From Nocardioides immobilis (lineage in GTDB: Bacteria > Actinomycetota > Actinomycetes > Propionibacteriales > Nocardioidaceae): a DNA stretch of 64,000 nucleotides. A model generated the notes under the pieces. The model was not told the origin of the DNA, ran no database searches, and saw nothing but the letters and a program-made list of their open reading frames with translations. The position numbers were made by a program, and so were the translations under genes. Shown here in pieces: positions 50,520 to 59,536 of the stretch. How positions within the stretch are numbered: the stretch's first letter is position 1; each line of letters starts with the position of its first letter. The stretch is taken from the NCBI RefSeq assembly GCF_003515065.1, contig NZ_QXGH01000010.1, forward strand, positions 1-64,000, written 5' to 3'.

Positions 50520-53500
50520 ATGAGCGTGACAGTGGCGGCGGAGATCGCGGTGGAGAACCCGGCGGACGGGAGCGTCGTCGGCACGGTCCCCGAGATGACG
50601 GCCGAGGACGTGGCTAGCCTTGCCGCGCGTCTGCGAGAGGCGCAGCCCGCCTGGGAGGCGCTGGGGCCGGACGGACGGAAGAAGCACCTGCTCGCGTGGC
50701 TGGACTGGATCGTGGACAACCGCGAGCGGATCCTCGGCCTGGTCCACCGCGAGGCCGGCAAGAGCTGGGGCGATGCCCAGATCGAGCTCCTCGTGGCCGT
50801 CGAGGTGATCAACTACTGCGCGAAGAACGGTGCGAGCTTCCTGGCGGAGGAGACCCCGGCGCCGCACAACGTCTCCGCCATGACGAAGAAGCTGCGACTG
50901 ATCCGGCGTCCGCACCAGCTCGTAGGCATCATCACTCCGTGGAACTACCCGTTGGCGATGCCGATGATGGACGTGCCCGGCGCCCTCATGGCGGGCGCGG
51001 CCGTCCTCACGAAACCCTCGGAGGTCACGCCTCTGGCGTGGGCGGAGGTCGTGCGCGGTTGGAACGAGGAGATCGGCGCGCCGCCGGTCCTGGGTGTCGC
51101 GACCGGGCTGGGAGACGCGGGTGCTGCGGTCGTCGAGCAGGTCGACATGATCCAGTTCACCGGATCCACCGAGACCGGGCGCCGGGTCGGGATCCGTGCG
51201 GCCGAGCGACTCATCCCGGCGAGCCTGGAGCTCGGCGGCAAGGACGCGATGATCGTCCTCGACGACGCCGACCTCGACCGCGCCGCGCGCGGCGCCGTGT
51301 GGGGCGGGCTGTTCAACGCCGGTCAGTCCTGCGTGGCTGTCGAGCGCGTCTACGTCCAGGAGGCCGTGTACGACGACTTCGTCGCCCGTCTCGTCGACAA
51401 CGTGGAGCGCCTGCGCGTCGGCCATGACGAGCAGGGCTCCTTCGGCACGGACTACGGCGCCATGGCCAACGAGAAGCAGCTGGCCATCGTGGAGCGCCAC
51501 GTCGCCGACGCGGTCGCGAAGGGCGCGACTGTCCTGACCGGCGGCAAGCGGCGCAGCAAGGGCTTGTTCTTCCCGCCGACGGTCCTCGTCGACGTCGATC
51601 ACACCATGCTCGCGATGACGGAGGAGACCTTCGGACCGCTGCTGCCGGTGATGAAGGTCGCCGACGAGGACGAGGCGGTCCGGCTGGCCAACGACTCGCC
51701 GTACGGGCTCGCCGGCAGCGTCTGGACCAAGGACGCCGAACGCGGGCTCAGCGTCGGCCGCCAGGTCGAGACCGGCGGCATGAACGTCAACAACGCGATG
51801 ACGAACGTCTTCCAGTTCCCCCTGCCGATGGGCGGTTGGAAGTCGTCGGGACTCGGTCACCGCTTCGGAGGCGCCAACAGCATCCGGAAGTACTGCCGGC
51901 AGCAGGCCTTCGTGAGCGAGCGCGTCGACCTGAAGCGCGAGCTCCACTGGTACCCGTACACCCCGCTCAAGGCGGCCGTGACCGACAAGGCGCTCCGGCT
52001 GCTCGGCATGCACGACTGGCGACGCCGGCTCGGGCGCCGGGTCAGGTCGTCACCGGAGGTGCGCCGCCCGGCGCCGCCTCGCGCGACTCGTCAAGTGAAC
52101 CCCCTTGATCAGGAGAATGAGATGAACGACACCGCCGTCCGCCCGCTTCACGCCGCCACGGTTCCGGAGGCCTTCCAGAGGACCGTCGCCCAGTACGGCG
52201 ACAAGCTCGCCCTGCGCAGCATCGACGGGTCGGTGAAGCTGACGTGGTCCGAGATGGGCGACCGGGTCCGGAGCATCGCCGCCGGTCTGGCCGGCGCCGG
52301 GCTCGGCGCCGGGGACACGATCGCGATCATGCTGCCCAACACCCCGGAGTGTCACCTGGTCGACTTCGGCGCCGTGCACCTGGGCGCGGTGCCGTTCGCA
52401 ATCTTCAACAGCTCGCCGGCCGAGCAGATCGCCCACCAGCTCGCCAACGCCGACGCACGACTGGTCGTCACCGAGCAAGCCTTCCTGCCCAAGGTGCTCG
52501 AGGCGGTCGCATCGCTCGACGGCCAGGTGGAGCAGGTCATCCTGGTCGACGGTGCCGGCGACGTCGACGGCACCGTCAGCCTCGCGACGGTCGAGGCCGC
52601 GCCGGCCGAGGGCTTCGACTTCGAGGCGGCGTGGCGAGCTGTCGGGCCCGACGACCTGGTCACCCTCATCTACACGTCCGGCACGACGGGTCCGCCGAAG
52701 GGCGCGCAGTGGACGCACCGCACGGTGATGGCCGAGCAGAGGGCGCTCGACGCCGCGCTGCCGATGCCCACGGACGGGATCATCTCGTTCCTCCCCATGG
52801 CTCACGCCGGCGGCCGGATCACCGCGCACTACATGGCTCTGGGGTACGGCGCGACGATCACCGCCTGCCCGGACATGAAGGAGGTGCCGATCGCACTGGG
52901 GACCGCGCACCCCGATGCGTTCTTCTCGGTCCCCCGGCTGTGGGAGAAGCTGCAGGTCGCGATCGAGGGCATGATCGCCGCGCAGCCCGACGAACAGCGC
53001 GCTGAGCTCGAGGAGGTCGTGGAAGTCGGTCTGGCGCGGGTCCGCGCGGTCGAGGCCGGCAGCGGTGTCCCGACAGCCGAGGCCGCCGAGCTCGTCGAGC
53101 GCCACGAGGCGATCCTCCCGAGGCTGGCGCCGTTCCTGGGCAGGCTGGGACTCGACAACCTCAAGGCGGCGTTCGTCGGTGGCGCGCCGTCGAGCCCCGA
53201 GCTCTCCCAGTTCTTCCGCGCCGTCGGCGTCCCGATGCTCGAGGCCTACGGCCTCACTGAGGGCTCGCTCAACGTCTTCAACCGCGTCGACGACTACAAG
53301 ACAGGCACCGCCGGCAAGCCGCTCCCGGGCGTCGAGGTCCGCCTCGCCGATGACGGCGAGCTGCTCTGCCGCGGCGAGCTCAACTTCGCCGGCTACCGCA
53401 AGCAGCCGGAGGCGACGGCAGACGCTCTCGACAGCGACGGCTGGCTGCACACCGGCGACATCGCGTCGATCGACGAGGAAGGCTTCATCGCCATCGTCGA

Positions 53501-53924
53501 CCGCAAGAAGGAGATCATCATCAGCTCGGCGGGCAAGAACATGTCGCCCGCCAACATCGAGTCCGCGGTCCGGGGCGAGAGCTCCCTCATCGGTCAGGTC
53601 GTCGCGATCGGCGATGCGCGGAAGTACGTGACCGCGCTGATCACGCTCGACCCCGAGGCGGCACCGGTGCACGCGAAGCGACTGGGCCTCGAGGGCCTCT
53701 CGCTCGAGGAGCTGGTGGAGTCGCCGGCGTTGCTGGCCGAAGTCGAAGCGATCGTCGACCGCGCCAACCAGCGCCTCCACGGCAACGAGCAGATCAAGAA
53801 GTTCGCCGTGCTCGGGTCGGCGTGGCTGCCCGACTCCGACGAGCTGACGCCGACGGCCAAGCTCAAGCGGCGGATCATCCACGTGAAGTACGCCGACCAG
53901 ATCGAGGGGCTGTACGCCGAGTGA
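50520..53924 (+). CDS. Aldehyde dehydrogenase-acyl-CoA ligase fusion
   Basis: A single open frame of 1134 codons. Residues 1-500 are an aldehyde dehydrogenase with Asn in TPWNYPLAMP, FTGSTETG, Glu237 in ELGGKD and the nucleophile Cys271 in GQSC. Residues 500-534 are a Pro/Arg-rich linker. Residues 535-1134 are an acyl-CoA/AMP ligase. No stop separates them, and the linker codons are GC-rich like the rest. Joint action would turn an aldehyde into its acyl-CoA through the free acid. A ribosome site and ATG at 52121-52124 would also allow the ligase to be made alone, so the fusion may be real or the result of a lost stop codon. Confidence 0.8.
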   Translation: MSVTVAAEIAVENPADGSVVGTVPEMTAEDVASLAARLREAQPAWEALGPDGRKKHLLAWLDWIVDNRERILGLVHREAGKSWGDAQIELLVAVEVINYCAKNGASFLAEETPAPHNVSAMTKKLRLIRRPHQLVGIITPWNYPLAMPMMDVPGALMAGAAVLTKPSEVTPLAWAEVVRGWNEEIGAPPVLGVATGLGDAGAAVVEQVDMIQFTGSTETGRRVGIRAAERLIPASLELGGKDAMIVLDDADLDRAARGAVWGGLFNAGQSCVAVERVYVQEAVYDDFVARLVDNVERLRVGHDEQGSFGTDYGAMANEKQLAIVERHVADAVAKGATVLTGGKRRSKGLFFPPTVLVDVDHTMLAMTEETFGPLLPVMKVADEDEAVRLANDSPYGLAGSVWTKDAERGLSVGRQVETGGMNVNNAMTNVFQFPLPMGGWKSSGLGHRFGGANSIRKYCRQQAFVSERVDLKRELHWYPYTPLKAAVTDKALRLLGMHDWRRRLGRRVRSSPEVRRPAPPRATRQVNPLDQENEMNDTAVRPLHAATVPEAFQRTVAQYGDKLALRSIDGSVKLTWSEMGDRVRSIAAGLAGAGLGAGDTIAIMLPNTPECHLVDFGAVHLGAVPFAIFNSSPAEQIAHQLANADARLVVTEQAFLPKVLEAVASLDGQVEQVILVDGAGDVDGTVSLATVEAAPAEGFDFEAAWRAVGPDDLVTLIYTSGTTGPPKGAQWTHRTVMAEQRALDAALPMPTDGIISFLPMAHAGGRITAHYMALGYGATITACPDMKEVPIALGTAHPDAFFSVPRLWEKLQVAIEGMIAAQPDEQRAELEEVVEVGLARVRAVEAGSGVPTAEAAELVERHEAILPRLAPFLGRLGLDNLKAAFVGGAPSSPELSQFFRAVGVPMLEAYGLTEGSLNVFNRVDDYKTGTAGKPLPGVEVRLADDGELLCRGELNFAGYRKQPEATADALDSDGWLHTGDIASIDEEGFIAIVDRKKEIIISSAGKNMSPANIESAVRGESSLIGQVVAIGDARKYVTALITLDPEAAPVHAKRLGLEGLSLEELVESPALLAEVEAIVDRANQRLHGNEQIKKFAVLGSAWLPDSDELTPTAKLKRRIIHVKYADQIEGLYAE
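52122..53924 (+). CDS. fadD: Acyl-CoA ligase (FadD-type), module with its own possible start
   Basis: The C-terminal 600 residues of the fused frame, listed separately because ATG 52122 has AGGAGA eight bases before it. It is an adenylating ligase with the P-loop YTSGTTGPPKGAQWTH, the AYGLTEGS motif, HTGDIASIDEEGF and the hinge DRKKEIIISSAGKNMSP. It lies in the group of long-chain and steroid-acid CoA ligases close to the eukaryotic ACSBG type (resemblance by eye only). It would activate a carboxylic acid for side-chain breakdown. Its stop overlaps the racemase start. Confidence 0.7.
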   Translation: MNDTAVRPLHAATVPEAFQRTVAQYGDKLALRSIDGSVKLTWSEMGDRVRSIAAGLAGAGLGAGDTIAIMLPNTPECHLVDFGAVHLGAVPFAIFNSSPAEQIAHQLANADARLVVTEQAFLPKVLEAVASLDGQVEQVILVDGAGDVDGTVSLATVEAAPAEGFDFEAAWRAVGPDDLVTLIYTSGTTGPPKGAQWTHRTVMAEQRALDAALPMPTDGIISFLPMAHAGGRITAHYMALGYGATITACPDMKEVPIALGTAHPDAFFSVPRLWEKLQVAIEGMIAAQPDEQRAELEEVVEVGLARVRAVEAGSGVPTAEAAELVERHEAILPRLAPFLGRLGLDNLKAAFVGGAPSSPELSQFFRAVGVPMLEAYGLTEGSLNVFNRVDDYKTGTAGKPLPGVEVRLADDGELLCRGELNFAGYRKQPEATADALDSDGWLHTGDIASIDEEGFIAIVDRKKEIIISSAGKNMSPANIESAVRGESSLIGQVVAIGDARKYVTALITLDPEAAPVHAKRLGLEGLSLEELVESPALLAEVEAIVDRANQRLHGNEQIKKFAVLGSAWLPDSDELTPTAKLKRRIIHVKYADQIEGLYAE

Positions 53925-55087
53925 CGACTGTTGGTGCTGCGGACCGGTTCGGGGAGGGTCCGCTCGCCGGCCTGAAGGTCGTCGAGCTCGCCGGCATCGG
54001 GCCGGGCCCCTACGCCGCCATGCTCCTCGCAGACATGGGAGCGGACGTCGTACGTATCGAGCGTCCCGGCAGGCAGGGGAGCTCGGTGCCGCCGGAGCAG
54101 GACGTGCTGCGGCGCAACCGGCGATCGGTCGTGCTGGACCTGCGCCAGCCGCGGGGGGTCGAGACCGTCCTGCGCCTGGTAGCGCAGGCGGACGTGCTGC
54201 TGGAAGGGTTCCGGCCTGGTGTCACCGAGCGCCTCGGGCTGGGTCCCGACGACTGCTGGGCAGTCAACCCGCGCCTCGTCTACGGGCGGATGACGGGCTG
54301 GGGCCAGGACGGACCGCTGGCGGCTGCCGCGGGCCACGACATCGGCTACATCGCGATCACGGGAGCGCTCCATGCGGTCGGGCGCGCCGGCGGAGCGCCG
54401 GTGCCGCCGGTCAACCTCGTCGGCGACTTCGGGGGTGGCTCGACGTTCCTCGTGATGGGCGTGCTCGCCGCGTGCTGGGAGGCCGCTCGCTCGGGTCGGG
54501 GTCAGGTGGTCGACGCCGCGATCGTCGACGGCGCCAGCTCGCTGACCGGGCTGCTGCACGGCATGATGGCCGGCGGTCTCTGGCGCGACCAGCGGGGCGT
54601 GAACATGCTCGACGGCGGCGTCCCCTGGTACGACACCTACGAGACCTCCGACGGACGCTGGATGGCGGTCGGCGCATTGGAGCCGCAGTTCTACGCCGAG
54701 CTCCTTCAGATTCTCGAGCTCGAGCCTGAGGCCGCCGACCGCTCGGACCCGCAGCGCTGGCCGGAGATCAGGCGCGCTCTCACAGATGCGTTCGCCGCGC
54801 GCACGCAGGCGGAGTGGTCAGAGCTGTTCGAGGGCACCGACGCCTGCGTCGCGCCCGTGCTGTCGCTCCGGGAGGCGGCCGACCACCCGCACCTCGCCAA
54901 GCGCTCGACCTTCGTCGAGGTGGGAGGTGTGGTGCAGCCGGCGCCCGCTCCGCGGTTCAGCCGTACGGCGTCCGCCGTACCTGAGGCGCCGCCGGCGATC
55001 GGCCGGGACACTCGTGAGGTCCTTCTCGCCTGGGGCGTCGACGAGGTGGAGGACCTGATCGCGAGCGGGGTCGCGGTCCAGGGCTGA
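53921..55087 (+). CDS. mcr: Alpha-methylacyl-CoA racemase (CoA-transferase III family)
   Basis: A 388-residue protein opening with GLKVVELAGIGPGPYAAMLL, the racemase signature. The catalytic residues known in the mycobacterial enzyme (His126, Asp156, Glu241) appear here as His139 in GHDIGYIA, Asp169 in NLVGDFGGG and Glu254 in GALEPQFY, all with the same offset of 13. It converts (2R)- to (2S)-methylacyl-CoA, which lets branched sterol or isoprenoid side chains enter beta-oxidation. GTG 53921 overlaps the ligase stop by four bases. Confidence 0.92.
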   Translation: MTTVGAADRFGEGPLAGLKVVELAGIGPGPYAAMLLADMGADVVRIERPGRQGSSVPPEQDVLRRNRRSVVLDLRQPRGVETVLRLVAQADVLLEGFRPGVTERLGLGPDDCWAVNPRLVYGRMTGWGQDGPLAAAAGHDIGYIAITGALHAVGRAGGAPVPPVNLVGDFGGGSTFLVMGVLAACWEAARSGRGQVVDAAIVDGASSLTGLLHGMMAGGLWRDQRGVNMLDGGVPWYDTYETSDGRWMAVGALEPQFYAELLQILELEPEAADRSDPQRWPEIRRALTDAFAARTQAEWSELFEGTDACVAPVLSLREAADHPHLAKRSTFVEVGGVVQPAPAPRFSRTASAVPEAPPAIGRDTREVLLAWGVDEVEDLIASGVAVQG

Positions 55088-55091
55088 GCCG

Positions 55092-55856
55092 CTACCAGAA
55101 CCGCGGCTCCCGCTTCTCGACGAACGCCTGCTTCGCCTCGGCGAAGTGCGGGTGCCGCTGCGCGTGACCCTGCGCGGTCGCCTCGGCATCGACCTGCTCC
55201 GCGAGCGTGGCGGCGCCGCTGTCGCGGAGCAGGCGGCGCACCCAGCCGACCGAGGCCGGGAGGGCGGCGATCTCTGCCGCCAGGGCGGTCGCCCGCCACA
55301 GCAGGTCGTTCGGCGGCACCAGGTCGTTGACAAGGCCCCAGGCCAGCGCCTGCTCAGCCGTGATCTTCCGGCCGAGCAGCGCCATCTCGGCGGCCCGGGT
55401 CGTTCCGACGAGGCGCGGCAACAGCCACGATGCGCCCACGTCCGGGACGAGACCGACCTTGACGAAGGACATGCTGAAGGAGGCAGTCGAAGCGGCGACC
55501 CGGAGGTCGGCGTGGAGGGCGAGGGAGAGGCCGGCTCCGGCCGCGGCCCCGTTGATCGCGGCGATCATGGGCGTGCCCATCTCGGTGAGCAGGTCGACGA
55601 GCGGGACGTAGAGCCGCCGGATCACGTCCTCGGCGTCACTCGGTCCACCCTTCAGGTCCGCGCCTGCGCAGAAGGCGCGGCCCGCGCCCGTGAGCACGAT
55701 CGCCCGGACGTCGTCCTCGGCCTCGAGCTTCTCGAGCAGGTCCCGCAGGTCGGCGACGAGGGCGTGGCTGAGGGCGTTGGACCGGTCCGGCCGGTTCAGC
55801 GTCACGACGGCGTAGCCGTCGCGGCGGTCGCAGAGCAGGTGGTCGTCCGGATTCAT
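55092..55856 (-). CDS. echA: Enoyl-CoA hydratase/isomerase
   Basis: A 254-residue crotonase-family protein with LTGAGRAFCAGADLKG at the oxyanion site and INGAAAGAGLSLALHAD. Like the copy at 31350 it does not keep both canonical Glu residues: LVPDVGASW fills the region of the second. ATG 55856 follows GAGGGAG. Its end is convergent with the racemase gene, and its start is divergent from the SDR across a control region with boxes in both directions. Confidence 0.87.
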   Translation of the reverse strand: MNPDDHLLCDRRDGYAVVTLNRPDRSNALSHALVADLRDLLEKLEAEDDVRAIVLTGAGRAFCAGADLKGGPSDAEDVIRRLYVPLVDLLTEMGTPMIAAINGAAAGAGLSLALHADLRVAASTASFSMSFVKVGLVPDVGASWLLPRLVGTTRAAEMALLGRKITAEQALAWGLVNDLVPPNDLLWRATALAAEIAALPASVGWVRRLLRDSGAATLAEQVDAEATAQGHAQRHPHFAEAKQAFVEKREPRFW

Positions 55857-55887
55857 GGTGCTCCCTCGCTTTGTGGTCTCACTCTGA

Positions 55888-55938
55888 TTGACCCTGTCGG
55901 TCGTGCCCCCTAATATAGAGACACAAAGCCTCAAAATA
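55888..55938. promoter_or_regulatory. Divergent promoter region with boxes in both directions
   Basis: TTGACC (55888-55893), a 17-base spacer and TAATAT (55911-55916) drive the SDR operon, with AGAGAC (55917-55922) directly after. GCCTCAAAATA (55929-55939) is a reversed, weaker form that faces the hydratase gene. Confidence 0.6.
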
Positions 55939-55954
55939 CGAAAGGTTGGTCCAG

Positions 55955-56722
55955 ATGGACCTCTCAGGATCCTCGGCAGTCGTCACCGGCGGCGCGTCCG
56001 GCCTCGGGCTGGCCACGGTGAAGCGGCTCCTCGAGACAGGCGTCGCTGCCGTCGTGATCGCCGACCTGCCCTCGTCCGACGGCAAGGTGGTGGCCGAGGA
56101 GCTGGGCGACCGCGTCTCCTTCGTGCCTGCCGATGTCAGGAACGTCGACGAGATGGACGCCGTCTACGACGCGGCCGAGGCGACGGCTCCGCTCCGGGCG
56201 CTGGTGCACTGCGCCGGTCGTGGGGGAGCGGTCCGCCTGGTCAACCGCGACGGGTCGCCGGGCGACCTCGAGCTCTACTCCGAGGTCGTGGGAATCAACC
56301 TGATCGGCACCTTCAACGTCCTGCGCCTGGCCGCCGCTCGGATGGCCCGCAACGAGCCGGTCGACGGTGATCGCGGCGTCTGCATCCTCACGGCGTCGGT
56401 CGCGGCGTTCGAGGGACAGATCGGCCAGATCCCCTACGCCTCGGCCAAGGCCGGGATCGTCGGGATGACGATCGTCGCCGCCCGCGACCTCGCCGGCAAG
56501 CAGATCCGGGTGTGCACGATCGCTCCGGGAACGTTCGACACGCCTCTGCTCAACCGCCTCAGTGACGAGGTCCGCGGCTCGCTCGCCAGCATCGTGCCCC
56601 ACCCGAGCCGGCTCGGCCAGCCCGACGAGTACGCCAAGCTCGCGCTCGGCATCATCGACAACGGGATGCTCAACGGCGAGACCATCCGGCTGGACGGCGC
56701 GATCCGGATGTCACCACGATGA
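55955..56722 (+). CDS. SDR, type II 3-hydroxyacyl-CoA dehydrogenase-like
   Basis: A 255-residue SDR with the cofactor motif TGGASGLG near residue 11 and a Ser-Tyr-Lys active site in [21 protein letters not shown]. The FEGQIGQ segment before the catalytic Tyr is typical of type II hydroxyacyl-CoA dehydrogenases (17-beta-HSD10-like). It would oxidise a 3-hydroxyacyl-CoA or a hydroxysteroid with NAD. I chose ATG 55955 after GAAAGG, instead of a TTG at 55946. It overlaps the next hydratase by four bases. Confidence 0.9.
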   Translation: MDLSGSSAVVTGGASGLGLATVKRLLETGVAAVVIADLPSSDGKVVAEELGDRVSFVPADVRNVDEMDAVYDAAEATAPLRALVHCAGRGGAVRLVNRDGSPGDLELYSEVVGINLIGTFNVLRLAAARMARNEPVDGDRGVCILTASVAAFEGQIGQIPYASAKAGIVGMTIVAARDLAGKQIRVCTIAPGTFDTPLLNRLSDEVRGSLASIVPHPSRLGQPDEYAKLALGIIDNGMLNGETIRLDGAIRMSPR

Positions 56723-57486
56723 GCGACGCCGTACTGCTGGACGTCGCGGACGGGGTCGCGACGATCACGCTGAACCGTCCTGACGTCCGCAACGCGATCG
56801 ACCTGCCGACCTCGCTCGCCATCGCCGAGTGCCTCGACGAGGTGGACGAGCGCCCGGACATCGCCGTGGCGGTCCTCACCGGTGCTGGCAGCACGTTCTG
56901 TGCCGGCATGGACCTGAAGGCGTTCGCGGCCACCCAGGAGCGGCCGATCCACGACCGTCGGGGTGCGTTCGGCATCGTTCGGCAGCCGTGCGAAAAGCCG
57001 CTGATCGCGGCGATCGAGGGCAAGGCGCTCGGCGGCGGTCTCGAGATCGCGCTCGCCTGTGACCTCGTGGTGGCGGCTGACAGCTCGCGGCTCGGACTGC
57101 CCGAGGTCAAGCGCGGTCTGGTCGCGGCAGCAGGCGGGGTGCTCCGGCTCCCGCGCCGGATCCCGCAGGCCGTCGCGATGGAGATGATCCTGACCGGCGA
57201 GCCGCTCACGGCCGAGCAGGCGCGGGGCTGGGGGCTCGTCAACCGGGTCGCGCCGGACGGGCAGGCGCTGGCGATCGCTCGGCAGCTCGCCGCCGCGGTC
57301 GCTGCCAATGCGCCGCTCGCCGTCCGCGCGGCGAAGCGGATCGCGCTCGATTCGGCGGACTGGGCGGCCGACGAGGCGTTCGACCGGCAGGTGGCCTACA
57401 CCGACCCGGTCCGGTCGTCCTCGGACGCGGCCGAGGGAGCGCGCGCGTTCGTCGAGAAGAGAGCGCCCCGGTGGACCGGGTCCTGA
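56719..57486 (+). CDS. echA: Enoyl-CoA hydratase
   Basis: A 255-residue crotonase-family protein with TGAGSTFCAGMDLKAF and EGKALGGGLEIALACDL, and LPEVKRGLVAAAGG, in which the Glu of LPEV matches the second catalytic residue of active hydratases. It is the most canonical of the three copies in the window. ATG 56719 overlaps the SDR stop by four bases, so the hydration and dehydrogenation steps are co-translated. A hairpin follows the gene. Confidence 0.9.
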   Translation: MSDAVLLDVADGVATITLNRPDVRNAIDLPTSLAIAECLDEVDERPDIAVAVLTGAGSTFCAGMDLKAFAATQERPIHDRRGAFGIVRQPCEKPLIAAIEGKALGGGLEIALACDLVVAADSSRLGLPEVKRGLVAAAGGVLRLPRRIPQAVAMEMILTGEPLTAEQARGWGLVNRVAPDGQALAIARQLAAAVAANAPLAVRAAKRIALDSADWAADEAFDRQVAYTDPVRSSSDAAEGARAFVEKRAPRWTGS

Positions 57487-57501
57487 GGGGCGAGGGAGCA
57501 G

Positions 57502-57532
57502 GGCGGCCGGCTGTGGGGAGCAGCCGGCCGCC
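57502..57532 (+). terminator. Perfect 12-base hairpin after the hydratase
   Basis: GGCGGCCGGCTG (57502-57513) pairs with CAGCCGGCCGCC (57521-57532) around a seven-base loop, 15 bases after the stop codon. A T-rich stretch follows only some 15 bases later. Confidence 0.75.
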
Positions 57533-57547
57533 GCACCCCACCCCGAC

Positions 57548-57595
57548 ATTTTGAGCCGATCACATTCATTGACTCGGACCCCGCTGACGGCGGGG
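57548..57595 (+). promoter_or_regulatory. Weak box and leader hairpin before the monooxygenase
   Basis: ATTTTGAGCC (57548-57557) is a weak form of the recurrent box. CCCCGC-tgacg-GCGGGG (57579-57595) forms a small hairpin in the leader, ending 21 bases before the start codon. Confidence 0.35.
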
Positions 57596-57616
57596 ACCGA
57601 TAGGGAAGGAAATCCC

Positions 57617-59536
57617 GTGAGCCAAACGATCAACCGGACCGTCGACGAGGACGTCCGCGAGCGCGCGCGCCTGGCGGCGGCGCTCGAGGAAGCGAACATC
57701 CCCACCCTGCTTCTCGTCCTCGCGCACCTGACCGGTGACGACAAATGGCTCGCGGAGCCCTACCGCCCTCAACGCGGCCCCATCCTCGACGACAACGACT
57801 CGGGCTCGCTGCCCGCGCACGTCCAGGAGGAGATCCGCGCCGCCGCCTTCCGGGTGATCCTCGACTTCGAGGAGGGCCTGCTCCAGGAGCACCCGCTGTC
57901 ACCCGACGACGTGACGCGCATGCTGGGCGTCGCCCTGGTGGAGGACATCCCGGAGGAGTACGGCGAGCTGCTTGCCGAAGAGCTCGGCGTACTCTCGCGC
58001 GACGTCGACGTGCCCTATCCCCGGCCGCGCGGATTTCGAGCGCTCATCATCGGCGCCGGCCTGTCCGGCATCGCGCTGGCGATCAAGCTGAAGCGGGCGG
58101 GCGTCCCGTTCACGATCGTCGAGAAGAACGACGAGGTCGGCGGCACCTGGTGGGAGAACGTCTACCCGGGCTGCGGTGTCGACACCCCGAGCCACCTCTA
58201 CTCGTTCTCGTTCGAGCCGAACGGTGAGTGGAGCCGGTTCTTCGCCAAGCGGCCCGAGGTCCACCACTACCTCATGCGGCTGGTCGACAAGTACGGCATC
58301 CGCGAGCACATCATGTTCGGGCACGAGGTGGTGCGCGCCGACTTCGACGCCGAGTCGACGACCTGGAGCACCGAGGTGGTCGATCGCCAGGGCCGTCGGT
58401 CCACCATGATCGCGCCCATCCTCGCCACGGGTGTCGGCATGGTGAACAGACCCGCGATCCCGGACATCCCCGGCGCAGAGACCTTCGCGGGCCCGATCAT
58501 GCACACGGCAGAGTGGGACCCGGACGTCGAGTACGCCGGCAAGACCGTCGCCGTCATCGGCACCGGCGCCAGCGCGATGCAGCTCGTCCCGTCGATCGCC
58601 GGCACCGCCGCGAAGGTGGTGGTGTTCCAGCGCTCGAAGCAGTGGGCCGTGCCCCACCCCAACTACCACCGCGACGTCCCTTCCGGCGTGCTCTACCTGA
58701 TGAAGCGGCTGCCGCTCTACACACGCTGGTACCGGCTCCGGGCCTTCTGGAACTTCAGCGATCGCCTCCACTCCTCACTCCGGATCGACCCCGAGTGGCC
58801 CCACATGGACCAGTCGATCAACGAGCAGAACGAGCGCCACCGGGTGTTCCTCACGCGCTACATCAAGGAGCAGCTCGGCGACCGGACCGACCTGTACGAC
58901 GCGTGCATCCCGGACTACCCGCCGTACGGCAAGCGACCCTTGCTGGACAACGGCTGGTTCCGGACCGTGCAGCGCGACGACGTCGACCTGGTGACCGAGC
59001 ACGTGGAGCGGATCACTCCGGACGGTGTCCTCACCCAGGACGGCACCCTGCACGAGGCCGACATCGTCGTGTGGGCGACGGGCTTCAAGGCGCTGCAGTT
59101 CCTGTGGCCGATGGAGATCCGCGGCAAGTCCGGCAAGAGCCTCGCGGAGCAGTGGGGCCATCACGACGCTCGCGCCTACCTCGGCGTGACGGTGCCGGAC
59201 TTCCCCAACCTGTTCATCCTCAACGGCCCGAACACGAACGCCGGTCACGGCGGCAGCGCGATCCTCGCCTGCGAGTTCCAGGTCCGCTACATCATGCAGG
59301 CGGTGGCGGAGCTCGCCCGCGGTGTGGACCAGCTCGAGATCGACGAGGACGTCTTCTGGACCTACAACAAGGAGCTCGACGCCGAGCTCGACAAGTGCAT
59401 CTGGTCCCATCCCGGCATGACCACCTGGTACCGCAACGAGGCGGGCCGGATCGTGGTCAGCAGCCCGTGGACCTACCTGGACTCCTGGAACCGGATGCGG
59501 GAGCTCGACCTCGCCGACTACGGGGTCGGGCAGTGA
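57617..59536 (+). CDS. Type I Baeyer-Villiger monooxygenase
   Basis: A 639-residue flavoprotein. FAD motif GAGLSG is at 147-151, the Baeyer-Villiger fingerprint FAGPIMHTAEWD at 290-301, and the NADPH motif GTGASA at 315-320. About 135 residues precede the first motif, an N-terminal extension seen in larger members that act on bulky or steroid ketones. It would insert oxygen beside a ketone to give an ester or lactone. GTG 57617 follows GGAAGGA. Its stop overlaps the next gene by four bases. Confidence 0.92.
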   Translation: MSQTINRTVDEDVRERARLAAALEEANIPTLLLVLAHLTGDDKWLAEPYRPQRGPILDDNDSGSLPAHVQEEIRAAAFRVILDFEEGLLQEHPLSPDDVTRMLGVALVEDIPEEYGELLAEELGVLSRDVDVPYPRPRGFRALIIGAGLSGIALAIKLKRAGVPFTIVEKNDEVGGTWWENVYPGCGVDTPSHLYSFSFEPNGEWSRFFAKRPEVHHYLMRLVDKYGIREHIMFGHEVVRADFDAESTTWSTEVVDRQGRRSTMIAPILATGVGMVNRPAIPDIPGAETFAGPIMHTAEWDPDVEYAGKTVAVIGTGASAMQLVPSIAGTAAKVVVFQRSKQWAVPHPNYHRDVPSGVLYLMKRLPLYTRWYRLRAFWNFSDRLHSSLRIDPEWPHMDQSINEQNERHRVFLTRYIKEQLGDRTDLYDACIPDYPPYGKRPLLDNGWFRTVQRDDVDLVTEHVERITPDGVLTQDGTLHEADIVVWATGFKALQFLWPMEIRGKSGKSLAEQWGHHDARAYLGVTVPDFPNLFILNGPNTNAGHGGSAILACEFQVRYIMQAVAELARGVDQLEIDEDVFWTYNKELDAELDKCIWSHPGMTTWYRNEAGRIVVSSPWTYLDSWNRMRELDLADYGVGQ

